Below are positions 16,090 to 26,322 of a stretch of 64,000 nucleotides of DNA, one piece after another. A program made the position numbers and the translations under genes. The notes beneath the pieces are model-generated. The model worked only from the letters and a program-made list of their open reading frames with translations, was not told where the DNA came from and ran no database searches. Positions within the stretch are counted from its first letter, which is position 1, and every line of letters begins with the position of its first letter. Source of the stretch: Sphingomonas psychrotolerans (lineage in GTDB: Bacteria; Pseudomonadota; Alphaproteobacteria; Sphingomonadales; Sphingomonadaceae); the NCBI RefSeq assembly GCF_002796605.1, contig NZ_CP024923.1, positions 2,170,001-2,234,000 on the forward strand, read 5' to 3'.

Positions 16090-18462
16090 TTACCCTTTCG
16101 GCACCAGCATCGTCCGCCCCGCCGCCCGCGCATCCACTGCCGCCCGGCTGAACAGCATCGGCTGCATCGCCCCGGCGATCCACGGCGCATATTGATCGCG
16201 ATGATGCGGCGAGCGCGGGTCGTTCGACTGGCCCGGCAGGTTGAGCATCAACGAATTGTCCCACGCGCCGACGTCGATCACCTGCAGATAGCTCGCGCCG
16301 CCGCCGGTTCGCCAGCCGGGGCCGCCGCCGAGCCACCGCGCCATCACCGTATAGCCGTCGCCGCCCGATCCTTCGCCCTCGATCGGCGGAAAGGCCCTGG
16401 CGATCGCCGGGATGCGCGACAGCGGATGCTGGATGCGGACGCTATGGAGCGCGTCCCAGCGCCATTTCGCAGGATCGGCATCGAGCAAGGAATGCGCCGC
16501 GCCCCACGCCGCGGTCAGCGCGCGATCGAGTATCGCGTCGCGCGCCGCGATCGGATCGGTGCCGAGGCGATCGTCGGGTTTGGCGAGCAGTCCGAGCAGA
16601 ACGGAGGGCGCGATCTCCCTGACGAGGTGCTTCGCGCGGGCGGGCACGATCGCGGCGAGCACGCGCTGGCCGAGGTCGCGCCACAGGATCTCGAACAATG
16701 CCGCCGCGCCGCTGCCCGCATCGATCCGCGCGTCCCAGCATCGCAGCATCGCCACCGCCGGGGCCGCGGCGGAGGACGGGCGTTCGGGCAGGATCGCGAG
16801 CAACTGCCGCGCCGGCGTCGACAGCGTGTCGTGCTGCAGCGCGACGCTGTCGGCGAGGCTGTGCCGCTCCTGCCGCGAGAGGACATCCACGATCCGCTCG
16901 TAGCGATAGGGATCTCGGAACGAGAAAGCGGGAATTCGGTCGCGCGGCCAGTCGGCGGGGAGGTTGTTCTGGTTGGCCGAGGCGAACCAGCCCCTGGCCG
17001 GATTATATTCGCTGGGCAGCGAGGCGAAGTCGCGCATCCCGGTCCAGTCGTAGCGCCCGTCGCCGGGCACCGGGAGTAGCCCCTCGCCCTTCTTGCGCAC
17101 CGGCGCGAAGCCGATCACCTGCCAGCCGGTATTCCCGTCGACATCGGCATAATGGAAATTGGTCGGCGAAGGGTGGAGCGGAAAGGCCTTGCGCAGGCTC
17201 TTCCAGTCTTTCGACAGATTGATCGCGATCATCGCGAATGCGCCATGCCCGCCCGGCTGCATCCCGATCGACGCGATCGCGGTCGCGCGCCGTCGACCGG
17301 AATCGTGCGACACCACCGGCCCCTGCACCGTGTAGCGCAAGGTGGTGACGTACGGCGCGCCGCCCTTGACCGCGATCGCCACCTCGACCCGGCGGAACGC
17401 CTTCCAGCCGCCCTCATGCCGGTAGCGCTCGGGATCCGCCGGATCGAGTTCGAGCACGAACAGGTCGAGCTGGTCGATGTGGAAATTGGTCCGCCCGAAG
17501 GCGAAGCGATCGGTGTGTCCCTGCATGATGCCGGGCAGTCCGGGCGAGCCGCCGCCGATCACGTCGAGCCCCGGCGCGCTCAGATGCGCGACGTGGCGCG
17601 GACCGAAGCTGCCGATGCCGAGATGCGGATCGTTGGCGAGGATCGGCCGGCCGGTCGCAGTGCGCGACGGCGCCACCGTCCACGCATTGCTGCCGGCATT
17701 GGCGCGCTCGGCCGGCCCCGCGGCGGGATCGGCCACCGGCGTCTCGGGTCCGAACGGCAATCCGCCGAGCTGGAGGATGCCGAGATCGGCTTCCGAGACC
17801 GCAGCGACATCGAGGCCGTCGGGCACTTGCATCCGCCAGCTCGGCCGCAGCGGCGCGATGATCGCGTCGAGATCGAGCAGCCCCAGCGCGGCGAGCCGGG
17901 CGCGGCGCACTTCGTCATCGGCATTGTCGATCGAGGCGCCGCGCGCGAGCACCAGATCGCGCACGTCCCAGCGCAGCGGCGCCACGCCAAGGATCGCATA
18001 TTCGAGCGGCAGCAGCGTGCGATCGGCGAGGACTTCGTCGATCCGCGCATTGATCCCGGCGACATAGGCGCGGGCGCAGGCGAGTATTTCGGGCGGCACC
18101 CGCCGCAGCTCGGCATCGAGATCGCCGCGATAATGGAACAGCCGCGCCGTCGCGTCGTGCCGCGCGAAGTCGCGCCCAAAGACTTCCGCCAGCCGCCCGA
18201 GCTCGCGCCGGTGCGACAAGTCGATCTGGAACAGCCGATCGCGCGCGACGACATAGCCCTGGCCGAAAAAGGCATCGGGAATCGATGCGGCGCGGATGTG
18301 CGGCACCCCGAACGCATCGTCGATGATCTCGATCGGCGCGTCGGCACCGCGGACCACCGTCTCCGCCGTGGCGCGCGCCCCGCGCTGAACTCGCGCGGCG
18401 GCGGCCGGCGCCAGCGCCAGAGTCGCGACCGAGCCGAGCAGGAAGGAACGGCGGGCGAGCAT
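16090..18462 (-). CDS. penicillin-acylase family N-terminal-nucleophile hydrolase
   Basis: A 790-residue precursor of a periplasmic Ntn-hydrolase. A twin-arginine-like signal (MLARRSFLLGS) is followed by the alpha-chain region (FGVPHIRA, FFGQGYVVARDRLFQID), a spacer, and the self-cleavage site G257-S258 in NAGSNAWTVAPSRT, where Ser258 becomes the N-terminal nucleophile of the beta chain. LANDPHLG and later NTGWQVIGFAPVR are typical. Family members hydrolyse amide bonds of beta-lactams, acyl-homoserine lactones or N-acylated amino acids; the sequence does not decide between these. ATG 18462 is chosen over longer frames because AGGAAG precedes it and the signal peptide begins there. It is divergent from a TonB receptor gene, which hints at a common substrate. 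Confidence 0.88.
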   Translation of the reverse strand: MLARRSFLLGSVATLALAPAAAARVQRGARATAETVVRGADAPIEIIDDAFGVPHIRAASIPDAFFGQGYVVARDRLFQIDLSHRRELGRLAEVFGRDFARHDATARLFHYRGDLDAELRRVPPEILACARAYVAGINARIDEVLADRTLLPLEYAILGVAPLRWDVRDLVLARGASIDNADDEVRRARLAALGLLDLDAIIAPLRPSWRMQVPDGLDVAAVSEADLGILQLGGLPFGPETPVADPAAGPAERANAGSNAWTVAPSRTATGRPILANDPHLGIGSFGPRHVAHLSAPGLDVIGGGSPGLPGIMQGHTDRFAFGRTNFHIDQLDLFVLELDPADPERYRHEGGWKAFRRVEVAIAVKGGAPYVTTLRYTVQGPVVSHDSGRRRATAIASIGMQPGGHGAFAMIAINLSKDWKSLRKAFPLHPSPTNFHYADVDGNTGWQVIGFAPVRKKGEGLLPVPGDGRYDWTGMRDFASLPSEYNPARGWFASANQNNLPADWPRDRIPAFSFRDPYRYERIVDVLSRQERHSLADSVALQHDTLSTPARQLLAILPERPSSAAAPAVAMLRCWDARIDAGSGAAALFEILWRDLGQRVLAAIVPARAKHLVREIAPSVLLGLLAKPDDRLGTDPIAARDAILDRALTAAWGAAHSLLDADPAKWRWDALHSVRIQHPLSRIPAIARAFPPIEGEGSGGDGYTVMARWLGGGPGWRTGGGASYLQVIDVGAWDNSLMLNLPGQSNDPRSPHHRDQYAPWIAGAMQPMLFSRAAVDARAAGRTMLVPKG

Positions 18463-18540
18463 CGGCAAATCTTCCTGCGGTGGCGGTCGCGGCAAGCTAG
18501 CGCCGCGCGCCGCCGCGTCGCATGGCAAGCGCTTCGCCGC

Positions 18541-18592
18541 CCATAGAGCGAAGCTATGGATCGAAGCCATAGTCTGCGGCTATGGCGTGACG
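18541..18592. repeat. four alternating half-sites at exact 13-bp spacing
   Basis: CCATAG (18541), CTATGG (18554), CCATAG (18567) and CTATGG (18580) alternate in orientation at 13-bp steps, forming two consecutive hairpins with 7-base loops. They lie in the 308-base gap (18463-18770) between the penicillin-acylase gene and the TonB receptor gene. Otherwise that gap shows only the two ribosome-binding sites and no gene. Confidence 0.7.
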
Positions 18593-18770
18593 AACGTATA
18601 GAAGCCCGCCACCGGTTGACGCTTCGCGCGGGCACGGCGCACCCTTCCCCCGGCACGAACGCATGCCGGCCCGCAAGAGGCCGCGGCGCGCGTGTGGTGC
18701 GTTGCCGCGGAGGGCATTCGCGCAGGCCGGTCCGCCGGTCCCGAAGGTTCATCCCAACAGGGGGGTCGAA

Positions 18771-21700
18771 ATGACGAATCCACAGCGGCAATCGTATCTT
18801 GCCGGTTTCTCAAGCATCGCCGTGCTGGCCTTTGCGTCGCTGACGGCGCTGCCCGCCGCCGCGCAGACGGAAGGCGCAGCCGCCACGGTTCCTCAGGAAC
18901 AGGAAGCGCCGGCACCGTCTGAAGCGACTGGCGACGAACTCGTCGTCACCGGCTCACGCATCGTCCGCGACGGCTATCAGGCACCGACGCCGCTGACCGT
19001 GTTGAGCCGCGACGATATCGACAACGGCTCGCCGACCAACAACATCGCCGATTTCGTCAACCAGTTGCCGCAACTCGCCGGTTCGACCAAGCCGGCCAAT
19101 TCGCGCCTGAACCTGTCGAGCGGTCAGGCCGGCATCAATGCTCTAAACCTACGCAACTTGGGCGAGACCCGCACGCTGATCCTGGTCAACGGCCGCCGGT
19201 CGGTCGGCTCGGCCGTCAACGGCGTAGTCGACGTCAACACCATCCCGCAATCGCTGATCGATCGCGTCGAAGTGTCCACTGGCGGTGCCTCGTCGGCCTA
19301 TGGTTCGGACGCGGTCGCAGGCGTCGTCAACTTCATCCTCAACAACAAGTTCGAGGGTCTGCGCATCACCGCCGACAGTGGCATCACCGGCTATGGCGAC
19401 GGCTTCAACTATTCGGGCAGTATCGCAGGCGGCAAGTCGTTCGCCGGCGGCCGCGGCCACGTGCTGTTCAGTGCCGAGATTGCGCATCAGGATGGGATCT
19501 ACGACGTCAATACGAACGAGCGCGGATGGAATCACACCGGTTATGTCCGCGTCCAGAATCCGGCCTGGACCTCGACCAGCACCACGGCACCGCAATATCT
19601 CACGACCCGCGGCCCGATTGGCCAGGGGAACTCCGCGCCCGGTGGCCTGATCACCGCGTCGGGCGGCAGCACCACCAATGCGTTACGCGGCCTGTATTTC
19701 GGCCAGGGCGGCTCGGTGAACATCTTCGACTATGGTGCACTCGCGCCGGCAGGCTTCAATCGCGTCAGCACCACCACCGCGCCGTCGTTGATCCAAGGCG
19801 GATCGTGGCAGGTCAACGATACGGGCCGCCGCATCGGCCTGATGCCAGAGGACGACCGTTACGGCTTTTTCGGCCGCGTCAGCTTTGAAGTGGCTGACGG
19901 AGTCGAACTGTTTGGCGAGGCTTCCTACAATCGCCAGCGCGTCTATTTCAACGCAGGCCCAAACCTGCAGACTGGCATCGGCGCCACGCAAGGCCTGACG
20001 GCGGTGAACTGCAACGTGGTGCCGGTACCGATCACCTGCAACGCATTTCTCTATAATGCGCTGGGCCCAACGGCTTTGACCGGCGTCACATCTGTGACGC
20101 TGGCGACCAGCGGAGCCGACCTGCCTTTCCGCGCGGTCGACAACGAGCGGAAGGTACAGCGCTACCTGGTCGGTGCCGAGGGCAGTTTTGGGGCATTTGG
20201 CAAGGACGCACGCTGGGATATCTATGCCCAATATGGTCGCGCCGACCTGCATGAAGAACTGCAGAACATCCAGAACACCCAGCGGTTGATCAACGCGACC
20301 AATGCCGTGTTCGCGCCGGCAGGCAACCCGCGCGGCTATGCCACGGGCTCGATCCAATGCTTCATCAACGTCAATGCTAGCACAGCCGACGACGATGCGG
20401 CCTGCCGTCCGCTCAGCCGCATTGGCCTCGGCGTCTCCGATCCTGCAGCGATCGCCTATGCATTCGGCAATCCCTATCGTGACGAAAGGCTGGAACAGTT
20501 CGTCACGGGCGTGAACCTGTCGTTGACGCCCTTCGCCACCTGGGCGGGCGATGTCAGCCTCGCGGTTGGCGGCGAATACCGCAAGGAGAAGATCCGCGGG
20601 ACGGTGCCGGCCGAGTTCCAGCCGATCGTCACGAACAACCTCGTCACCACCCGCTGGTCGGTCGGCAATTATGTGCCCACGGCAGGCGAGTACAGCGTGA
20701 AGGAAGCCTATCTCGAGACGGTGATCCCGCTCGGCTTCGGGCTGGAGTTCAACGGGGCGGTGCGCGCGACGGATTATTCCTCGTCGGGTTACGTCACGAC
20801 CTGGAAGGCGGGTGCGACCTGGGCGCCGATCCCGGACATCCGCTTCCGGGTCACGCGCTCGCGCGACATCCGCGCGCCCAACCTCGCCGACCTCTACCAG
20901 GTGGCGCAGAACAGCGACTCGGTGACCAATCCGTTTGGGGCAGGCTCCGGCCCGAACGGAGGCAGCTATGCCGCGACCGGCGTCGGCTACACCGGCACGA
21001 CGCTGGGCAACCTGAACCTCGTTCCAGAACGGGCCGATTCGTGGAACATCGGAGCGGTCTTCTCGCCGACCTTCCTGCCCGGCTTTAACTTCTCGGCAGA
21101 CTATTTCCGCATCGAGATGGATGATGCGATCGGCACGTACAGCGCTCAGCAGATCATCAATCGCTGTTTCGAAGGGCTCGCCGATTTCTGCGCCCAGATC
21201 CAGCAGGATCCGAACAACGCCACGCGCCTGCTGTTCACGACGCGGCCCTACAACTTCACCACGCAACTGGTGCGCGGCGTCGATTTCGATGGCTCATATC
21301 GCCTGGCGGTGGGCGGCGAAGGGTCGGTCACGCTGCGTGGCGTTGCCACCCGCTATATCGACAACATCACCACCACCGGCATCACCGGTGTCGTGCCAGT
21401 CAATACCGTGGGCGCAAATGGCGGCCAGGCGAGCACGCCGACCTGGATCTTCCGCGGTAGCCTCACCTATGATTCTCCGAGCTTCTCGGCGACGGTGGTC
21501 GGCCGCGGTGTCAGCGCCGGCAAATATGTCGCCAGCGGCATCGAATGCAGCACCAGCTGTCCGGTCTCGACCACGCAGTTCCCGACCTATGACAATAATC
21601 ACGTGTCGGGGCTGTTCTATGCCGACCTCAACCTGACTCAGAAGATCGCGATGGGCAGCTCGCAAGCGGAGATGTTCTTCAACGTGACCAACCTCTTCAA

Positions 21701-21806
21701 TCGCTGGCCTCTTCTCGTGCCCGAAACCGGCATGGCCGCGAACAGCACCTATTCGGACATGTTGGGCCGGCAATTCCGCGTCGGCATCCGCTTCAACCTG
21801 CGTTGA
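18771..21806 (+). CDS. large TonB-dependent outer-membrane receptor
   Basis: A 1011-residue outer-membrane receptor with a signal peptide (ending LTALPAAAQ), a TonB-box-like DELVVTGSRIVRDGY, a plug domain containing LILVNGRRSVGS and SAYGSDAVAGVVNFILN, and a long barrel ending in QFRVGIRFNLR. Size and plug motifs match the sphingomonad/Caulobacter/Xanthomonas class that imports carbohydrates, peptides or other organic compounds. ATG 18771 has AGGGGGG at good distance; the frame is open further upstream but without a signal peptide. It is followed by an intrinsic terminator. Divergence from the penicillin-acylase gene suggests it imports the substrate or product of that enzyme; this is inference. 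Confidence 0.92.
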   Translation: MTNPQRQSYLAGFSSIAVLAFASLTALPAAAQTEGAAATVPQEQEAPAPSEATGDELVVTGSRIVRDGYQAPTPLTVLSRDDIDNGSPTNNIADFVNQLPQLAGSTKPANSRLNLSSGQAGINALNLRNLGETRTLILVNGRRSVGSAVNGVVDVNTIPQSLIDRVEVSTGGASSAYGSDAVAGVVNFILNNKFEGLRITADSGITGYGDGFNYSGSIAGGKSFAGGRGHVLFSAEIAHQDGIYDVNTNERGWNHTGYVRVQNPAWTSTSTTAPQYLTTRGPIGQGNSAPGGLITASGGSTTNALRGLYFGQGGSVNIFDYGALAPAGFNRVSTTTAPSLIQGGSWQVNDTGRRIGLMPEDDRYGFFGRVSFEVADGVELFGEASYNRQRVYFNAGPNLQTGIGATQGLTAVNCNVVPVPITCNAFLYNALGPTALTGVTSVTLATSGADLPFRAVDNERKVQRYLVGAEGSFGAFGKDARWDIYAQYGRADLHEELQNIQNTQRLINATNAVFAPAGNPRGYATGSIQCFINVNASTADDDAACRPLSRIGLGVSDPAAIAYAFGNPYRDERLEQFVTGVNLSLTPFATWAGDVSLAVGGEYRKEKIRGTVPAEFQPIVTNNLVTTRWSVGNYVPTAGEYSVKEAYLETVIPLGFGLEFNGAVRATDYSSSGYVTTWKAGATWAPIPDIRFRVTRSRDIRAPNLADLYQVAQNSDSVTNPFGAGSGPNGGSYAATGVGYTGTTLGNLNLVPERADSWNIGAVFSPTFLPGFNFSADYFRIEMDDAIGTYSAQQIINRCFEGLADFCAQIQQDPNNATRLLFTTRPYNFTTQLVRGVDFDGSYRLAVGGEGSVTLRGVATRYIDNITTTGITGVVPVNTVGANGGQASTPTWIFRGSLTYDSPSFSATVVGRGVSAGKYVASGIECSTSCPVSTTQFPTYDNNHVSGLFYADLNLTQKIAMGSSQAEMFFNVTNLFNRWPLLVPETGMAANSTYSDMLGRQFRVGIRFNLR

Positions 21807-21856
21807 TCCCGTTCCCTCTCCCCGTTCGCGGGAAGGGTCGGGGTGGAGTGAGGAGG

Positions 21857-21885
21857 GCCGGGCTCGATGCCCGGCCTTTTCTTTG
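21857..21885 (+). terminator. intrinsic terminator after the TonB receptor gene
   Basis: An 8-bp stem, GGCCGGGC (21857-21864) and GCCCGGCC (21870-21877), with a 5-base loop is followed by TTTTCTTT. A weaker palindrome at 21812-21834 precedes it. Confidence 0.85.
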
Positions 21886-21966
21886 GCGGCGTGCCTCGAC
21901 GCGCTTGCGACACCGGCAATCCGGCGCGTACCGGGATCACCTGCGCGACTGAGGAATTGGAGGAGC

Positions 21967-23619
21967 ATGGACGCCCGCCGCGAAACCCGCTCTCCCTTCG
22001 ATCTTCCGCTCTTCCGCGCGATCTGGGTCGCCAGCCTCTTTTCGAACTTCGGTGGTCTGATCCAGTCGGTCGGCGCCTCGTGGATGATGACCAGCCTGAG
22101 CGGCTCCCCGCAGATGATCGCCCTGGTCCAGGCCTCGATCAGCCTGCCGATCATGCTGCTCTCGCTATGGGCCGGGGCCGTGGCCGACAATCTCGATCGC
22201 CGCAAGGTGATGCTCGCGGCGCAATTCTTCATGCTGATCGTCTCGGCGCTGCTCGCCCTCGGCGGCTGGGCAGGCGTGCTCACCCCGTGGCTGCTGCTCG
22301 GCTTCACGTTCCTGATCGGCTGCGGCACTGCGATCAACGGCCCCGCCTGGCAGGCTTCGGTGGGCGACATGGTCCCGCGCGCGATGCTGCCCGGCGCCGT
22401 CGCGTTCAACAGCATGGGCTTCAACCTCGCGCGCAGCCTCGGCCCGGCGATCGGCGGCGCGATCGTCGCCGCCGCCGGCGCCGCGGCAGCCTTTCTGGTC
22501 AATGCCGTCAGCTATGTCGGGCTGATCGTGGTGCTCGCCCGCTGGAAGCCCGATCTGCCGCCGGCACGCCTGCCGCGCGAACGGATCGGCCTCGCGATGA
22601 TCGCCGGCATCCGTTACGCCCGGCTCTCGCCGCCGATCCGCACGGTATTGGTCCGGGCAGCCCTGTTCGGCTTCGCGGCCAGCGCCGTCCCGGCATTGAT
22701 GCCGCTCGTCGCGCGCGACATCGTCGGCGGCGGACCGCTCACCTACGGCCTTCTGCTCGGCAGCTTCGGTCTCGGCGCAGTGGCCGGGGCGCTGGGCAGC
22801 CAGCGGCTGCGGCGCCGGCTGTCGACCGAAGGACTGGTGCGGCTGGCCGCGCCGGTACTGGCGCTCGGCGCGGCGACTACCGCGGTATCCGGCTGGCTGG
22901 CACTCACGCTCCTCGCGCTGGCGCTGTGCGGCGCCGGCTGGGTGGTGGCGCTGTCGACCTTCAATGTCAGCGTCCAGATGGCGTCGCCGCGCTGGGTCGT
23001 GGCGCGCGCACTGGCGCTGTACCAGATGGCGGCGTTCGGCGGCATGGCCGGCGGCAGCTGGGTGTTCGGCATGATCGCGAGCGCGCGGAGCGTCGAGGCC
23101 GCTTTGCTCGCCGCCGCCGCCTTTCAGATACTCAGCGTCGCCGCGGGCTTCGTCTGGCGATTGCCGGCGATCAGCCAGTTGAACCTCGACCCGCGCGACA
23201 GCTGGCGGGAGCCCCAGACCGCGGTGCCGGTCGAGCCCCGCAGCGGGCCGATCGTCATCACGATCGAACATCGTATCGCCGAGGCTAACATATCCGCCTT
23301 CCTCGCGGTGATGAGCGAGCGCCGCCGCATCCGCCGCCGCGACGGCGCGCAGCACTGGGCGCTGCTGCGCGACCTCGGCGATACCGAGCTGTGGATCGAG
23401 CGCTACCACGTCGCGACATGGCTCGATTATGTCCGCCACAACCATCGCCGCACCCATGCCGACGATGCGAATAGCGAAGCGCTGCGGCGGCTGCGCATCG
23501 GCGATGGCGAGCCGGTGGTGCATCGCCGGATCGAGCGCCAGACCGGCTCGCTCCCCGCCTCACGCGCGCCCGATCCGCGTGAACTGGGCGGAGTCACCGA
23601 TCCCAGCGGCTCGTCCTGA
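21967..23619 (+). CDS. MFS transporter of the MFS_3 (EntS-like) family
   Basis: A 550-residue inner-membrane protein with about 11-12 hydrophobic segments in residues 15-410. The loop motif GAVADNLDRRKVML after the second segment is the MFS signature. The start MDARRETRSPFDLPLFRAIWVASLFSN-like region and the soluble C-terminal tail of about 130 residues (from about 420, EHRIAEANISAF onward, with HYRRTH-like basic stretches) match the PF05977/MFS_3 type, which includes exporters of siderophores and other small molecules. ATG 21967 has GGAGGAG in front. It converges with ctrA over a bidirectional terminator. Cargo is unknown. Confidence 0.85.
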   Translation: MDARRETRSPFDLPLFRAIWVASLFSNFGGLIQSVGASWMMTSLSGSPQMIALVQASISLPIMLLSLWAGAVADNLDRRKVMLAAQFFMLIVSALLALGGWAGVLTPWLLLGFTFLIGCGTAINGPAWQASVGDMVPRAMLPGAVAFNSMGFNLARSLGPAIGGAIVAAAGAAAAFLVNAVSYVGLIVVLARWKPDLPPARLPRERIGLAMIAGIRYARLSPPIRTVLVRAALFGFAASAVPALMPLVARDIVGGGPLTYGLLLGSFGLGAVAGALGSQRLRRRLSTEGLVRLAAPVLALGAATTAVSGWLALTLLALALCGAGWVVALSTFNVSVQMASPRWVVARALALYQMAAFGGMAGGSWVFGMIASARSVEAALLAAAAFQILSVAAGFVWRLPAISQLNLDPRDSWREPQTAVPVEPRSGPIVITIEHRIAEANISAFLAVMSERRRIRRRDGAQHWALLRDLGDTELWIERYHVATWLDYVRHNHRRTHADDANSEALRRLRIGDGEPVVHRRIERQTGSLPASRAPDPRELGGVTDPSGSS

Positions 23620-23634
23620 TCGAGCCGCCACACG

Positions 23635-23668
23635 AAAAAGCCGCGGACCTTGCGGACCGCGGCTTTCT
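23635..23668. terminator. bidirectional terminator between the MFS gene and ctrA
   Basis: AAAGCCGCGG (23637-23646) and CCGCGGCTTT (23657-23666) form a perfect 10-bp stem that starts with A-residues and ends with T-residues, so it can serve both convergent genes. Confidence 0.85.
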
Positions 23669-23687
23669 CACCCCCATGTGTCTCGTG

Positions 23688-24401
<714 letters not shown>

Positions 24402-24494
24402 CGTCGGTTCCCCTGTCCCAAGCACGCGTTGCAGGCCCCTACGGCCGCCGCGTTGGACGAATTCATTAACCTAAGCACATCTGAAGGCAAAAGG

Positions 24495-24578
24495 TTAATT
24501 TCCGCCTAACCGGCCTTGTTCCATGAGTCGTAGGGAATCTACTTATGGGCAGACTCAAACTCGTTTCGCTGTCGAGTC
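24495..24578. promoter_or_regulatory. ctrA promoter region: CtrA-like box and four GANTC sites
   Basis: TTAA-N7-CTAAC at 24495-24510 resembles the CtrA-binding consensus TTAA-N7-TTAA, suggesting autoregulation. Four CcrM-type GANTC sites lie at 24525-24529, 24535-24539, 24552-24556 and 24574-24578, far denser than expected (about one per 300 bases) at this GC content. The last two extend into the end of the LysR gene region. Confidence 0.55.
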
Positions 24579-25491
24579 AAAGATGCACTTCGCCGCACAT
24601 CCGCTTGAGCCGATCGCTGAGGAATTCGATCAGCGCCTCCACCCGCGCCGGCCGCAAGGTTCCGGGCGGAGTCAGCAGATGCAGCCCCGCGGCCCCGATC
24701 GCCCAATCGTCGAGCACGGACTCGAGCCGCCCGGCGGCCAGTTCCTCGCTCACCAGAAAGTCGGGCAGCCGCGCGACGCCGAGCCCGGCGCGCAGTGCCG
24801 GCAGCATCGCGTCGCCATTGTCGGTACGGATAGGCCCGTCGATGCGGACCGCGGCCTCTTCGCCGCCTGCACGGCGAAAGCGCCAGACGTCGGGCGTTGC
24901 GGTGTTGGTGTAGACGAAGCAGGCATGGTGGGCGAGGTCGGCCGGGTGGCGCGGCCGTCCGACCCGGTCGAAATAGGCCGGCGACGCGACGATATGGCCG
25001 TTGACCGGCCCCAGCCGCCGCGCGCGCAACGAGCTGTCGGGCAATTCGGCAATGCGGATCGCGATATCGATCCCCTCGCCGACGATGTCGACGAACGCAT
25101 CCGACAGTCGCAGATCGATCTTGATCCCCGGATGCAGCGCCATGAACTCGGCCAGCGCCGGGGCAAGGTGGCGGATGCCGAAGGTCAGCGGCGCCGCGAG
25201 CCGCACCAGGCCGACCGGGGCACTGGCGGATTCGAACGCCGCTTCCTCGGCGGTCTGCCCTTCGGAAAGGATGCGTTGGGCATGATCGGCCAGCGCCCGC
25301 CCGCTGTCGGTCAGCGTCAGCCGCCGCGACGTGCGATGGAACAGCGACGTCCCCAGCCGCGCTTCCAGGCGGGTGATCGCCTTGGAGACGGTCGCCTTGG
25401 AAACCGCCAGCGCGTCCGCTGCGCCCGAGAAGGAGCGATGCTCGACCACGCTGGCGAAGATCGCCCAGGCTTCGAAATCGGGTAACTTCAT
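24577..25491 (-). CDS. LysR-family transcriptional regulator
   Basis: A 304-residue LysR regulator. The N-terminal winged helix (FEAWAIFASVVEHRSFSGAA, then SKATVSKAITRLEARLGTSLF) is followed by a type-2 periplasmic-binding-like effector domain (from about residue 90). It is close to regulators in which loss of the LysR protein derepresses a neighbouring pirin and WrbA-type quinone reductase. It is transcribed away from the pirin gene, with an inverted repeat between them that is a probable binding site. Effector unknown; electrophilic quinones are plausible given the neighbours. Confidence 0.9.
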   Translation of the reverse strand: MKLPDFEAWAIFASVVEHRSFSGAADALAVSKATVSKAITRLEARLGTSLFHRTSRRLTLTDSGRALADHAQRILSEGQTAEEAAFESASAPVGLVRLAAPLTFGIRHLAPALAEFMALHPGIKIDLRLSDAFVDIVGEGIDIAIRIAELPDSSLRARRLGPVNGHIVASPAYFDRVGRPRHPADLAHHACFVYTNTATPDVWRFRRAGGEEAAVRIDGPIRTDNGDAMLPALRAGLGVARLPDFLVSEELAAGRLESVLDDWAIGAAGLHLLTPPGTLRPARVEALIEFLSDRLKRMCGEVHL

Positions 25492-25506
25492 TCCAAATGC
25501 CTATCA

Positions 25507-25534
25507 TGGAAACGATCGGTTTCCAACGTTTCCA
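25507..25534. promoter_or_regulatory. inverted repeats between lysR and pirin genes
   Basis: TGGAAAC (25507-25513) and GTTTCCA (25519-25525) form a palindrome with a 5-base spacer; a third half-site, CGTTTCCA, ends at 25534. The array sits midway between the divergent starts, as expected for LysR autoregulation plus activation or repression of the pirin gene. Confidence 0.6.
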
Positions 25535-25588
25535 TTTACCGCATGATCCCGCTCCCTATTTTGGCTTCAACAAATAGGGAGATCAGCG

Positions 25589-26287
25589 ATGATCGAGAAA
25601 CGCTCCTTCGAAAGTCTCGGCCATGCCGACCATGGCTGGCTCAATGCGAAGCACCATTTCAGCTTCGCCAATTATTATGATCCCGCCCGGATGGGCTGGG
25701 GCGCCATCCGCGTCTGGAACGACGACGAGATCGCCGCCAATTCCGGCTTCCCGGCGCACCCGCACCAGGACATGGAGATCATCACCTATGTTCGCCAGGG
25801 CGCGATCACCCATCAGGACTCGATGGGCAATCAGGGCCGTACCGGCGCCGGTGACGTCCAGGTGATGAGCGCGGGCACCGGGGTGCGTCACGCCGAATAT
25901 AATCTCGAGCCCGAGACCAGCCGCATCTTCCAGATCTGGATCCTGCCGCGGGAGACCGGCGGCCAGCCGAGCTGGGGTGCCAAGCCTTTCCCCAAGGGCG
26001 ATCGCTCGGGCAAGTTCGTGACTTTGGCGTCGGGCTTCGAGGGTGACGACGAGGCGCTGCCGATCCGCGCCGACGCCCGCGTCCTCGGCGCGACGCTGAA
26101 GGCGGGCGAGAGCGTCACCCACAGCGTCGGCGATGGCCGCCATGCCTATCTCGTCCCCGCCGTCGGCGCGATCGAGATCGACGGCCAGCGTTTCGAGGCC
26201 CGCGACGGCGCGGCGCTTTCGGGCGGCCAGACCGTCACGATCAAGGCGCTCGAAGACGCCGAGATCGTCCTCGTCGACGCCGAATAA
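25589..26287 (+). CDS. pirin-family protein (YhaK/YhhW type)
   Basis: A 232-residue bicupin. The N-terminal cupin has [20 protein letters not shown], then [12 protein letters not shown], which supplies the His/His/Glu metal ligands, and the typical [13 protein letters not shown]. Such proteins bind iron and some show quercetin 2,3-dioxygenase activity; in E. coli YhaK/YhhW respond to redox or nitrosative stress. It is the first gene of a probable operon with wrbA (35-base gap) and divergent from lysR. GAG at about 8 bases before ATG gives a good site. The physiological substrate is unknown. Confidence 0.92.
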   Translation: MIEKRSFESLGHADHGWLNAKHHFSFANYYDPARMGWGAIRVWNDDEIAANSGFPAHPHQDMEIITYVRQGAITHQDSMGNQGRTGAGDVQVMSAGTGVRHAEYNLEPETSRIFQIWILPRETGGQPSWGAKPFPKGDRSGKFVTLASGFEGDDEALPIRADARVLGATLKAGESVTHSVGDGRHAYLVPAVGAIEIDGQRFEARDGAALSGGQTVTIKALEDAEIVLVDAE

Positions 26288-26322
26288 CCTGCCTCGTCGG
26301 CTTCATTCGCAAGGAGACCTCC

